From: Lachnospiraceae bacterium
Lineage (GTDB): Bacteria; Bacillota; Clostridia; Lachnospirales; Lachnospiraceae
DNA: 35,827 nt
NCBI GenBank assembly: GCA_017396145.1
Contig: JAFQMS010000018.1
Span: forward strand, 1 to 35,827
Direction: 5' to 3'
Below the pieces are notes generated by a model. It searched no databases, was not told the DNA's origin, and worked only from the letters and a program-made list of their open reading frames with translations. A program made the translations under genes and the position numbers. This document shows, piece by piece, positions 25,116-33,289 of the stretch (its first letter is position 1; every line of letters starts with the position of its first letter).

Positions 25116-25150
25116 TACATTTTAATTATATTCTTTTTTATTAAAATGTA
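25116..25150 (+). terminator. AT-rich hairpin after the small membrane protein gene
   Basis: Arms TACATTTTAAT (25116-25126) and ATTAAAATGTA (25140-25150) pair perfectly. The loop has a T-run but none follows the stem, so it is at most a weak terminator. Confidence 0.4.
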
Positions 25151-25227
25151 CATAAAAATATATTAATAAAAGAGTAATGAATTAATGAAAATGTTGTTGT
25201 TGTAATTTGGAAATGAGGAAATGAATT

Positions 25228-26859
25228 ATGAAATTTAGTTCAAAACTATTGAGTATTGCAGTAGTTGCACTGGTAACTGTGTTTGTTTCTGGGGTCGACA
25301 TAACTTTGGCTGATGAAGAAGCCAAAGTTGTAAACGGTGTTTATGTAGACGGTATAAGCATAGGTGGAATGACATTTGAAGAGGCACACAATGCGCTAGA
25401 AGAGTACTCAAAAAAACGTGGAGAAGCAAAAATAACTATAAAGTGTGACGATAGTGTTGTAGAAACTACTATGGCACAGTTTGGTTATGTGATGAAGAAA
25501 AATGACTTTATTGAACACGGTATGAATGTGGGTACTAGTGGAAATGTAATTCAAAGATACAAAGAACTTAAGGACGTGGAAAATGGCGGGCTAAGGTTTG
25601 AAGCTGAATTTGAATTTGATGAGTCGTTGGTGGAAGCATTTATTGTGGATGAGTGCACAAAGAAAAATGTAAAAGCCAAAGAACCACAGATGGTTAAAAA
25701 GAATAAAGAATACATCAAAGGAACAAGTTGTGAAGGTCTGTTTAACTATAAGGAAGGTGAAACAGGAAGAGCCTTAGACACTGAGGATGCTTTGAATAAA
25801 CTTATGTCAAAACTGGAAAACTTTGATGGAAGCGATATAGAGGTTGTGGCTAATATGAATGATACACAGCCAAAGTATACAATTGCTCAGTTGAAAAAAT
25901 GTACTACACGTCTTGCTACATATAGTACAGACTTTAAAAAGTCTTCATCAGCAAGAAAGACTAATATAAAAAATGCGACTTCATTTATTAATGGCGTTGT
26001 AATATATCCTGGAGAAGAGTTTTCTACACTAAAACTTATAACTCCTTTCAATTCGAAAAATGGATATAAGAAGGCTGGTTCTTATGCCGGAGGAAAAGTT
26101 GTAGATACTTACGGCGGTGGAGTGTGTCAGGTTTCAACTACTTTATATAATGCAATTATGAGAGCTGAACTAGAGATTTCAGAACGTTCATGTCACTCGA
26201 TGTGTATTGATTATGTGCCGGTATCATATGATGCTGCTATTTCAGAATCATCTGGAAAAGACTTTAAATTTGTTAATAACACAAATGCTCCAATATATAT
26301 TGAAGGTTATGTCAGCAGTGATTACCAGTTGCATTTTAGTGTGTATGGTGAAGAAACAAGACCTTCTAACAGAGAAGTTAAGTTTAAGCAGGTAATTGTA
26401 AAGGTTATCGAGCCGGGAGCACCAGTTATTACTAAGGATTCTAGCAAGTATGAGGATTATAAAAAGGTAACTCAAAGCGCTCATACAGGATACAAAGCAG
26501 AGATATATAAACAGATATATGTTGATGGAGTAATGGTAGAAGAAACATTGTATAATAAGAGTTCTTATAAGTCATCTCCAAAATATATGATAGTAGGTAC
26601 GAAGAAAAGACAAGAAGGTTCTCAAGAGGTAGAAAAGCCAGAGACATCTCAAAAACCAGATGCATCAAATAAACCAGAGGTTACTCAAAAACCAGAGGCA
26701 CCAAATAAACCAGAGGTTACTCAAAAACCAGAGGTAACCAATAAACCAGAGGTTACTCAAAAACCAGAGGCAACCAATAAACCAGAGGTTACTCAAAAGC
26801 CAGAGACAACTAAAGAACCAGAGACTTCTAACAATGATGTTACATCTGAGGAAGTTTAA
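25228..26859 (+). CDS. Secreted VanW-family protein with repeat tail
   Basis: The 543-residue protein starts with a signal peptide (about 1-28). One or two domains of the peptidoglycan-binding type that usually precede VanW domains cover about 35-220 (GVYVDGISIGGMTFEEA is a typical start). The VanW domain (about 245-370) has INGVVIYPGEEFS, NGYKKAGSYAGGKVVDTYGGGVCQVSTTLYNA and the NNTNAPIYIEGYV segment. A short beta domain follows. The C-terminal about 75 residues are repeats of NKPEVTQKPEA type ending in EEV, suggesting a wall-spanning tail. VanW function is not established; the family occurs near glycopeptide-resistance and cell-wall genes. It is probably cell-wall-associated. Confidence 0.9.
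   Translation: MKFSSKLLSIAVVALVTVFVSGVDITLADEEAKVVNGVYVDGISIGGMTFEEAHNALEEYSKKRGEAKITIKCDDSVVETTMAQFGYVMKKNDFIEHGMNVGTSGNVIQRYKELKDVENGGLRFEAEFEFDESLVEAFIVDECTKKNVKAKEPQMVKKNKEYIKGTSCEGLFNYKEGETGRALDTEDALNKLMSKLENFDGSDIEVVANMNDTQPKYTIAQLKKCTTRLATYSTDFKKSSSARKTNIKNATSFINGVVIYPGEEFSTLKLITPFNSKNGYKKAGSYAGGKVVDTYGGGVCQVSTTLYNAIMRAELEISERSCHSMCIDYVPVSYDAAISESSGKDFKFVNNTNAPIYIEGYVSSDYQLHFSVYGEETRPSNREVKFKQVIVKVIEPGAPVITKDSSKYEDYKKVTQSAHTGYKAEIYKQIYVDGVMVEETLYNKSSYKSSPKYMIVGTKKRQEGSQEVEKPETSQKPDASNKPEVTQKPEAPNKPEVTQKPEVTNKPEVTQKPEATNKPEVTQKPETTKEPETSNNDVTSEEV
26638..26829 (+). repeat. 36-bp in-frame tandem repeat in the VanW tail
   Basis: Units begin with CCAGAGGTTACTCAAAA at 26674, 26710, 26746 and 26782, a strict 36-base period, with degenerate units on either side. 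Each encodes PEVTQKPE(A/V)xNK. The period equals that of the protease linker but the sequence is unrelated. Confidence 0.9.
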
Positions 26860-26886
26860 GACTTAATAATTTGGAAAGGCATGATA

Positions 26887-27870
26887 ATGAAGAAAGGTAA
26901 ATTATCAGAGGCTGTTTTAGATAGGGCAGTGTTTAAAATCATAAGACATAGAAGGAAAGAGGTTGTACTAAGACCAGGCATTGGACTAGATTGTGCGGGC
27001 CTGGTATTTGAACCGGATGAAGCCATAGTAATGTCTACAGATCCTATAACAGGAGCTGCTAAGGATATAGGAACGCTGGCTGTACATATTACTGCCAATG
27101 ATCTTGCAAGTAATGGAGCCGATCCGGTAGGTATAATGGTTACAGCATTACTTCCAGAAAGACTTAGTGAATCCAAATTTAAGGTTATTATGAAGGATAT
27201 TGAGGCTGTATGTGCCAAACTTGATATGGAAGTTATAGGAGGTCATACAGAGGTTACAGATGTGGTAAACAGTCCGGTAATATCAATAACAGGTGTTGGA
27301 AAAATAAAAAAAGACAAGATGCTATCACCTAAGAATATGAAGCCGGGATACGACATAGTTATGACTAAGTATGCGGGGTTAGAGGGCAGTGCTATTATCT
27401 CTGCATCAAAAGAAGAGGAACTAAAGGAAAGATATCCGTCATATATTATTGATAATGCAAAGTCATTTATTGAAGAGATAAGCGTTGTTGAAGATAGCCG
27501 TATAGCTATGAGTAATGGTGCCGTATTTATGCATGATGTAACAGAAGGGGGAATATTTGGAGCCCTTTGGGAAGTTGCAGGAGCAGCAAAAATGGGACTT
27601 AAGGTTGATTTGAAGAAAATACCAATACGACAGGAAACAGTAGAGATTTGTGAGTATTTTGATATTAATCCATATATGCTGATTTCTAGTGGCTCAATGC
27701 TTATTGTAACTGAAGATGGTTCGCATATGGTGGAAGCATTAATGTCAGCAGGAATTAATGCGGCGGTTGTGGGAAAACTTGTGGAAGGCAAGGATAGAAT
27801 AATAGTTAATGGAGAAGAAACAAGATATTTAGAATCTCCGTCTTGTGATGAATTATATAAAGTTAAATAG
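26887..27870 (+). CDS. AIR synthase-family protein (HypE-like)
   Basis: The ATG at 26887 lies 8 bases after GGAAAGG and gives 327 residues; an ATG at 26881 is too close to that site. The protein has the ATP-binding AIR synthase layout. The N-terminal domain has MSTDPITGAAKDIGTLAVHITANDLASNGADPVG in one block and GGHTEVTD, and the C-terminal domain has MHDVTEGGIFGALWEV and MLISSGSMLIV. This resembles hydrogenase maturation factor HypE and a group of uncharacterised clostridial relatives. The cysteine-ended tail that HypE uses to carry a thiocarboxamide is not obvious here; the end is SPSCDELYKVK. No hydrogenase genes are near. It probably phosphorylates an unknown small substrate. The next gene follows closely. 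Confidence 0.8.
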   Translation: MKKGKLSEAVLDRAVFKIIRHRRKEVVLRPGIGLDCAGLVFEPDEAIVMSTDPITGAAKDIGTLAVHITANDLASNGADPVGIMVTALLPERLSESKFKVIMKDIEAVCAKLDMEVIGGHTEVTDVVNSPVISITGVGKIKKDKMLSPKNMKPGYDIVMTKYAGLEGSAIISASKEEELKERYPSYIIDNAKSFIEEISVVEDSRIAMSNGAVFMHDVTEGGIFGALWEVAGAAKMGLKVDLKKIPIRQETVEICEYFDINPYMLISSGSMLIVTEDGSHMVEALMSAGINAAVVGKLVEGKDRIIVNGEETRYLESPSCDELYKVK

Positions 27871-27884
27871 GGATGTTTAAAACT

Positions 27885-28400
27885 ATGATTAACATTGTGT
27901 TGCATGAACCAGAGATACCGGCTAATACAGGTAATATAGGCAGAACTTGCGTTGCAGCAGGAGCAAGACTGCATCTTATCGAGCCTTTAGGCTTTAAATT
28001 AGATGAAAAAAGTGTTAAAAGAGCAGGTCTTGATTACTGGGACAAGTTAGATGTAAGAACATATATTAATTATCAGGATTTCTTAGAGAAGAATCCTAAT
28101 GCCAAAATATATATGGCAACTACAAAGGCACTTCATACATATGACGAAGTTGAGTATGAAGATGAGTGTTATATAATGTTTGGCAAGGAAAGTGCGGGTA
28201 TACCTGAAGAGATACTTTTAAATCATGAGGAAACCTGTGTCAGAATACCTATGATTAATGATATAAGGTCGTTAAACCTTTCCAATTCAGTTGCAATAGT
28301 GCTTTATGAGGCTTTAAGGCAGGTTGGGTTTGATACCATGGAAAATATGCAAAGAACAGGACAGTTACATAGATATTCATGGGAAGATGTAAAGAAATAG
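27885..28400 (+). CDS. trmL: tRNA (cytidine/uridine-34 2'-O-) methyltransferase, TrmL-like
   Basis: The SPOUT enzyme methylates the ribose of the wobble base of certain leucine tRNAs with S-adenosylmethionine. From the ATG at 27885 it is 171 residues, starting INIVLHEPEIPANTGNIGRTC as is usual; an in-frame ATG at 27873 would add four residues and has a poorly spaced ribosome-binding site. The SAM-binding knot has MFGKESAGIPEEIL, then CVRIPM and SLNLSNSVAIVLYEALRQ. The C-terminus reads LHRYSWEDVKK. It starts 14 bases after the HypE-like gene, so the two are probably co-transcribed. A hairpin follows. Confidence 0.94.
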   Translation: MINIVLHEPEIPANTGNIGRTCVAAGARLHLIEPLGFKLDEKSVKRAGLDYWDKLDVRTYINYQDFLEKNPNAKIYMATTKALHTYDEVEYEDECYIMFGKESAGIPEEILLNHEETCVRIPMINDIRSLNLSNSVAIVLYEALRQVGFDTMENMQRTGQLHRYSWEDVKK

Positions 28401-28415
28401 ATATATAATAAATAA

Positions 28416-28448
28416 GAAACCAGATAGTTTTTATCGCTATCTGGTTTC
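28416..28448. terminator. Hairpin between convergent trmL and histidine kinase genes
   Basis: Arms GAAACCAGATAG (28416-28427) and CTATCTGGTTTC (28437-28448) pair perfectly with a 9-base loop. On the minus strand TTCTTATTTATT follows the stem and on plus TGCTTAT, so it fits termination of the kinase operon better. Confidence 0.65.
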
Positions 28449-28451
28449 TGC

Positions 28452-29828
28452 TTATATGAGTTGTAAGTTATTCTTATCTTTATCCTTGTCTTTATCTTTT
28501 TCAACTTGCTTTTTTTGTACAGTAAAGATAAACTCTGTGCCTACACCTTCTGTACTGATTACATCGATGTTTTCGTTGTGGGATTGGATGATTTCCTTAG
28601 TTATGGCAAGGCCAAGTCCAGTGCCCTTTTTGTCCTTTCCACGAGACGGGTCGCTTTTATAGAAACGCTCCCATATTCTGTTGATACTATCTTTAGGTAT
28701 ACCTATCCCGCTATCTTTGATGGAAACGAAGACTTTTTCGCCTTTTTCATAAGTGCTAAGAATTATCTTAGAATACTGTGGGCTGAATTTTATTGCGTTA
28801 TCAATTAGGTTATTAAGAACCTGTTGTATCTTAGGTTGATCTGCATTAACAAATAATTCTTCTGTATCCATTTTAAATACAAACTCAATTTTCTTTTTTT
28901 CGCAGATTCCTTCATAAGTTTGTGCGGTTTTCTTTATTATATAATTTATATCAAAATTCTGCTTGTTTAATAGTTTTTTATTGTTATCAAAATTATATAA
29001 AGTTAGAAGATTAGTCATAAGACCGCTTAAACGCTCAGCCTCAAACTGAATAATTCCAAGGTATTTTTCCTGGTTTTCAGGAGGAATAGTACCATCTAAC
29101 ATTGCACCTACATATCCTAGAATAGAGGTGAGGGGAGAGCGAAAATCGTGGGATATGTTTCCTATGAATTTTCGTTGATAATCATCTAGGTTATTAAGTT
29201 CTCCTGCCATATACTTTATGGCATTTCCTAACTCCAAGTATTCGTCATTTTGTTTGATTTTTAAATCGTAAGCAAAATTGCCTTTGCTATATTCTTTTGC
29301 AGCTTGAGTTATCTTGTGCACAGGATGTATAGTTAGGAAGTAAACTAGTATAAATATTAATGCAACTATCACACATAAAGCACCAGTTATAAGATTGAAA
29401 AGAGTCATTATATTAGAATAAACATCTTCTATGCAATTCGTGGAGCGATACATACTTAAATGGTAGATAACATCCTTAGCATCCGTGAATTTCCCGTGAT
29501 ATGTTATGGAAGAATTATCGTAAGTGACATCATCACCAATCTGTATTTTGTAAGTACGGTCACTATTTGTAATGATGACTGTACAGTCAAAAGTTTTTGA
29601 TATTTGTTCGGCGATAGAATTTGTAGTAGCAGTATTTGCGACAGGATTAATTTTGAGTTTGGAGAGTGTGTCAACAATCTCTCCACCCGTTCTGCTAAGT
29701 TCAGCATTTCTAGATTCAATTATTTTGGACTTCACATAATAAGAACCAACAGAATTAACAAGTCCAAAGAAACCCGCAGAGCATATAAAAAAACATAGTA
29801 TAAGTTTGAATAAAAGACTTCGTTTCAT
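28452..29828 (-). CDS. Sensor histidine kinase
   Basis: The 458-residue membrane kinase has transmembrane helices at about 8-27 and 137-165 around an extracytoplasmic sensor region of about 110 residues. A HAMP domain follows (about 166-220). The H-box is FIGNISHDFRSPLTSILGYV with the phosphorylated histidine. The ATPase domain has N-box LNNLIDNAIKFSP, G1 KDSGIGIP, F-box IWERFYKSD and G2 GTGLGLAITKEI. The C-terminus ends in a KDKDKDKD tail from a 6-base DNA repeat (about 28475-28500). It follows the response regulator by 17 bases on the same strand, so the two form a two-component pair. The signal is unknown. Confidence 0.95.
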   Translation of the reverse strand: MKRSLLFKLILCFFICSAGFFGLVNSVGSYYVKSKIIESRNAELSRTGGEIVDTLSKLKINPVANTATTNSIAEQISKTFDCTVIITNSDRTYKIQIGDDVTYDNSSITYHGKFTDAKDVIYHLSMYRSTNCIEDVYSNIMTLFNLITGALCVIVALIFILVYFLTIHPVHKITQAAKEYSKGNFAYDLKIKQNDEYLELGNAIKYMAGELNNLDDYQRKFIGNISHDFRSPLTSILGYVGAMLDGTIPPENQEKYLGIIQFEAERLSGLMTNLLTLYNFDNNKKLLNKQNFDINYIIKKTAQTYEGICEKKKIEFVFKMDTEELFVNADQPKIQQVLNNLIDNAIKFSPQYSKIILSTYEKGEKVFVSIKDSGIGIPKDSINRIWERFYKSDPSRGKDKKGTGLGLAITKEIIQSHNENIDVISTEGVGTEFIFTVQKKQVEKDKDKDKDKNNLQLI

Positions 29829-29845
29829 TTAATAATCCTCATAAA

Positions 29846-30601
29846 TTAGTTGTTTTTTATAAGTTCAAATTTGTATCCTATTCCCCATACAGTACCAAGT
29901 TTCCATTGGGGATGATCTTTGATTTTTTCACGGAGACGTTTTATATGTACATCCACTGTTCTGGTATCACCGGCATATTCGTAGCCCCAAATGTGATCTA
30001 GGAGTTGTTCTCTTGTAAACACATGATTTGGGTGGGAGGCAAGGAAGTAGAAAAGTTCTAATTCTTTTGGTGGCATTTCCACTGGTTCTCCGTCGCAGGT
30101 TACAGAATAGTTGTCAAGGTTTACGATAAGTCCCGGATAACTTACGATATTACCTGTTTGGATACTTGGTGATAAAGGAGAAGAAGGGGTATTTGGCAAA
30201 GGAGTGGCAGTTGCTGACACACAAACAGGTGCACTTACTCTTCTTAAAATTGCTTTTACCCTTGCAATAACTTCTTTGGGATCAAAAGGTTTAATAATAT
30301 AGTCATCTGCACCAAGTTCTAGGCCCAAAACTTTATCAAAGACTTCTCCCTTTGCAGAAAGCATAATAATTGGTACATTAGAAGTTTTTCTTATCTCTTT
30401 GCATATTTCATACCCGTCAAGACCTGGGAGCATAAGGTCTAATAGTATTAGGTCAGGGGCAAAATTGTTGAATTCCTCTAATGCCTGATATCCATCCTCG
30501 ACGCACATAGTCTCAAAATGTTCCTTTATAAGATACAGGGAAACTAACTCGGATATATTAGTGTCATCATCTACTATAAGTATTTTAGGTTTTTTTATCA
30601 T
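29846..30601 (-). CDS. OmpR/PhoB-family response regulator
   Basis: The receiver domain (about 3-118) has the acidic pair DDDTN, the phosphorylated aspartate in LILLDLMLPGLDG, the threonine/serine position in MLSAKG, and the lysine in DYIIKPFDP. The winged-helix DNA-binding domain (about 155-250) has MPPKELELFYFLASHPN, REQLLDHIWGYE, RTVDVHIKRLREKI and VWGIGYKFE. Between them is a long linker (about 122-155) rich in Pro, Ser, Thr and Ala, longer than in most family members. GGAG lies 6 bases before the ATG. It is encoded 15 bases after mutS2 and before the histidine kinase, which should phosphorylate it. Confidence 0.96.
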   Translation of the reverse strand: MIKKPKILIVDDDTNISELVSLYLIKEHFETMCVEDGYQALEEFNNFAPDLILLDLMLPGLDGYEICKEIRKTSNVPIIMLSAKGEVFDKVLGLELGADDYIIKPFDPKEVIARVKAILRRVSAPVCVSATATPLPNTPSSPLSPSIQTGNIVSYPGLIVNLDNYSVTCDGEPVEMPPKELELFYFLASHPNHVFTREQLLDHIWGYEYAGDTRTVDVHIKRLREKIKDHPQWKLGTVWGIGYKFELIKNN

Positions 30602-30616
30602 AAATTACTCCATTCT

Positions 30617-32989
30617 TTAACTCTTAAATTCTACAACTGTTACACCGTATCCACCTTGGCCTGCATCTCCAAGGGTGTAGTGAGCAACATGCTTACATTT
30701 TTTTAAGTAATTGCTTACTGCATTTTTTAAAGCGCCTGTACCACGTCCGTGAATAATTGTTACCTTTGGTAAGTGGGCAAGATACGCATCATCAATGTAT
30801 TTGTCTAGAACCACTAAGGCTTCGTCTACAGTCATTCCTATAAGATTTACCTCTGAAGATATGGTCATTGATTTGGACATTTTAATCTTGCCGCTTCCTG
30901 TCTTGGTAAGTCCCGGTGCTGTAATGACATTTTCATCAATAAGTTCAAGATCGCTTATATGCACTTGTGAACGTAAAATTCCCATTTGGACAAATAATTC
31001 ACCTTTGGCATTAGGAAGGGAACTTATAGTTCCGGTAAGGTTAAGACTATACACCTTTACCCTGTCACCTAGTTTAAAATCAGATGCTTTGTGCTGCTTT
31101 TTAGGAGCAGAATTACTTAATGTTTGTTTTTTGTTAGCCTGCTCTTTTAGTTTGCTGTGCAAAGCGTTGCGCTCGTTTTCCATTTCCTTTTGAAAATCAG
31201 GGCTTTTAAGCCATCGGTTGTATTTTCGAATAGATTCATCTGCATATTCTTTGGCTTGAGACAGAATTTCGTAGGCTTCCTGTCTTGCATTTTCAAGGGT
31301 TTTTTCTTTAGAAGCATTAAGTTTATCGATATCATTTTGCAACTTTTCATTACGGGTTTTAAATTCGTTTTCCTTTACACTTAACTCTCTAATTCTTTCT
31401 TCAAGTTCTATTCGTTCTTTGTTAAGACTTGCAATTATATCTTCAAAATGTTTGTCGTTACTGTCAATTCTTTCACTGGCATCACTAATAATCTCATCTG
31501 AAAGACCTAGTCTTTTTGATATGGCGAAGGCATTACTTTTGCCGGGAATACCTGTTAAGAGGCGGTAAGTTGGACGCAAGGTTTCAACATCGAACTCACA
31601 GCACGCATTTTCAACACCTTCCGTCTCTAAAGCGTAAAGTTTGATTTCACTATAGTGGGTAGTTGCCATAGTTAGAATATTTCTATCTTTTAAGTGTGCA
31701 AGAATAGAAGTGGCAAGGGCCGCTCCTTCTACAGGGTCTGTACCAGCCCCAAGTTCATCAAAAAGTACCAAACTGTCAGAGGTAGCATTTTTAAGAATTG
31801 ATACGGTATTAACCATATGAGATGAAAAGGTACTAAGGCTTTGTTCAATGCTTTGTTCATCGCCAATATCTGCATATATTTCTTTGAATACTGTAAGTCT
31901 TGAGTTATCAAAGGCTGGAATAAATAGACCGGATTGTCCCATTGCAGTAAGAAGTCCCAAGGTCTTTAAGGCAACAGTTTTTCCACCAGTATTAGGACCG
32001 GTAATAACAAGGAGAGTGTATTTATCGCCTAGTGAAATGTCTATTGGCACTACTTGTTTTTGATTAATTAAATGGTGTCTTCCTTTCTTAATCTCGATGC
32101 ACTTATCAGTGCTAAATTCAGGATATGAGGCTTTCATTTCCTTGGCTAAAAGGGCTTTGGCAAATATGAAATCAAGGTTGCCAAGAATGATATCATTATT
32201 CTTTAAAGTATCTTTTTCCTTTGCACACATGTCTGAAAGAAGCGCCAGAATTCTCGCTATCTCTGCGGACTCGTCAAGTTCTAAACTGGCAAGGTCATTG
32301 TTAAGTTTAACTACAGCCATTGGTTCTATAAAAACAGTTGACCCCGTCTGAGACTGGTCGTGAAGCATTCCGGGAAATTTGCTCTGATGCTCCGCTTTAA
32401 CAGGAATACAATAACGGTTGTTTCTAGTGGTTACTAAGTTATCCTGCAAAATACCTTTACCTGCATTGGAAGTAATGATAGAGCCTAAGGTTTCTTGTAT
32501 ATTAGATTTAACTTGTTTCATACGCTTTCGGATGTTTTTAAGTTCTGGGGAAGCATCATCACTTATTGTGTCCTCAGAAATAATACATCTTTTTATCTCG
32601 TTGTTTAAACTTGTAAGGGGATTAAGTTCATCAAAGAAACCGCTTAGGCTGTCATAAACTTCTTCTTTTTTATTATACTCTTTTACTCGGCTAACAGCAC
32701 TAAGCATACTAGATACTGCTAAAAGTTCTGCAAGAGAAAGTTTTGAAGAAACTGCAAGAGCAGTAATAATCATTTTTAAATCTCCACCCCCGGCAAAGGA
32801 TACGCTTCCTTGCCTGAATATGCGGCAAAGAGCATCTTTGGTATAGGCAAGATTGGTTTTGATAACTTCAAGATTATCATAAGGAGTGAGCTTTGCACAC
32901 AGCATCTTTCCATCATAGGAAGTAGCATGAGATGAAAGCATATCTATTATTTTGTTATATTCTAAAACTTTAAGAGTTTTTTCGTTCAT
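30617..32989 (-). CDS. mutS2: MutS2 (ATPase with Smr domain)
   Basis: The ATG at 32989 was chosen because AAGGA precedes it by about 9 bases; the longer frame starts at a TTG without support. The 790-residue protein has the MutS-like lever and ATPase core. Walker A is ITGPNTGGKTVALKTLG, the signature region FSSHMV, and Walker B LVLFDELGAGTDPVEGAALA. A charged coiled coil (about 510-620) follows, then a KOW-like segment (GDRVKVYSLNLTGTI) and a C-terminal Smr domain with IIHGRGTGALKNAV and GGYGVTVVEF. MutS2 has been linked to suppression of recombination and to rescue of collided ribosomes. The Smr LDLRG motif reads VNLIGMTVDEA, without the usual Asp and Arg. It leads an operon with the two-component system. 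Confidence 0.95.
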   Translation of the reverse strand: MNEKTLKVLEYNKIIDMLSSHATSYDGKMLCAKLTPYDNLEVIKTNLAYTKDALCRIFRQGSVSFAGGGDLKMIITALAVSSKLSLAELLAVSSMLSAVSRVKEYNKKEEVYDSLSGFFDELNPLTSLNNEIKRCIISEDTISDDASPELKNIRKRMKQVKSNIQETLGSIITSNAGKGILQDNLVTTRNNRYCIPVKAEHQSKFPGMLHDQSQTGSTVFIEPMAVVKLNNDLASLELDESAEIARILALLSDMCAKEKDTLKNNDIILGNLDFIFAKALLAKEMKASYPEFSTDKCIEIKKGRHHLINQKQVVPIDISLGDKYTLLVITGPNTGGKTVALKTLGLLTAMGQSGLFIPAFDNSRLTVFKEIYADIGDEQSIEQSLSTFSSHMVNTVSILKNATSDSLVLFDELGAGTDPVEGAALATSILAHLKDRNILTMATTHYSEIKLYALETEGVENACCEFDVETLRPTYRLLTGIPGKSNAFAISKRLGLSDEIISDASERIDSNDKHFEDIIASLNKERIELEERIRELSVKENEFKTRNEKLQNDIDKLNASKEKTLENARQEAYEILSQAKEYADESIRKYNRWLKSPDFQKEMENERNALHSKLKEQANKKQTLSNSAPKKQHKASDFKLGDRVKVYSLNLTGTISSLPNAKGELFVQMGILRSQVHISDLELIDENVITAPGLTKTGSGKIKMSKSMTISSEVNLIGMTVDEALVVLDKYIDDAYLAHLPKVTIIHGRGTGALKNAVSNYLKKCKHVAHYTLGDAGQGGYGVTVVEFKS

Positions 32990-33069
32990 AGTCTTGTTCC
33001 TTATAGTCAATATATGTTTACATTCTACTATATTTATAGTGAAAATAAAAGTCTTATGTAACTCTTTTC

Positions 33070-33098
33070 TTGCATAGTAAAGGGTTTGTGGGTATACT
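33070..33098 (+). promoter_or_regulatory. Promoter of the yhaM-like gene
   Basis: TTGCAT (33070-33075) and TATACT (33093-33098) are spaced by 17 bases. A transcript starting near 33105 would carry a leader of about 185 bases that contains all of leader copy 2. Confidence 0.7.
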
Positions 33099-33141
33099 TA
33101 TAGAATGTAAGAGTTGTTATGAAGAAATTTCGGAATGGACA

Positions 33142-33284
33142 ATAGTGTGAAAAATAAGTTTGATAACTTATTTTTCACACGGCTATTTGTGCAGCAGGCA
33201 GCACAAAGTAGCTCTTATCGCAGAACTGAATCTGAAATTCAGTTCGCGATTCCTTTGGCATTAATAATGCCTGCGGAATGGAGA
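33142..33284 (+). ncRNA. Repeated structured leader element, copy 2 (before the yhaM-like gene)
   Basis: This copy matches 21681-21823 almost base for base. It starts with a near-perfect 15-bp hairpin (about 33146-33179) ending in TTTTTCACAC. GCAGGCA (33194-33200) complements TGCCTGC (33268-33274). GAACTGAAT (33223-33231) pairs fully with ATTCAGTTC (33237-33245), extended by TCGC (33218-33221) and GCGA (33246-33249). A competing hairpin uses ATTCC (33249-33253) with GGAAT (33275-33279) around GGCAT/ATGCC. The end GGAATGGAG is the ribosome-binding site of the next gene. CGGAATGGACAATA also occurs just before the element at 33131-33144. Confidence 0.7.
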
Positions 33285-33289
33285 ATATT

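Noticed and set aside
28475-28500. Six-base repeat at the end of the histidine kinase as a phase-variation site
   Set aside because: The unit is a multiple of three and lies at the extreme C-terminus, so slippage would only change the number of Lys-Asp pairs.
32990-33010. TTG start for mutS2 at 33010
   Set aside because: It would place the AAGGA ribosome-binding site inside the coding region; the ATG at 32989 is well spaced.
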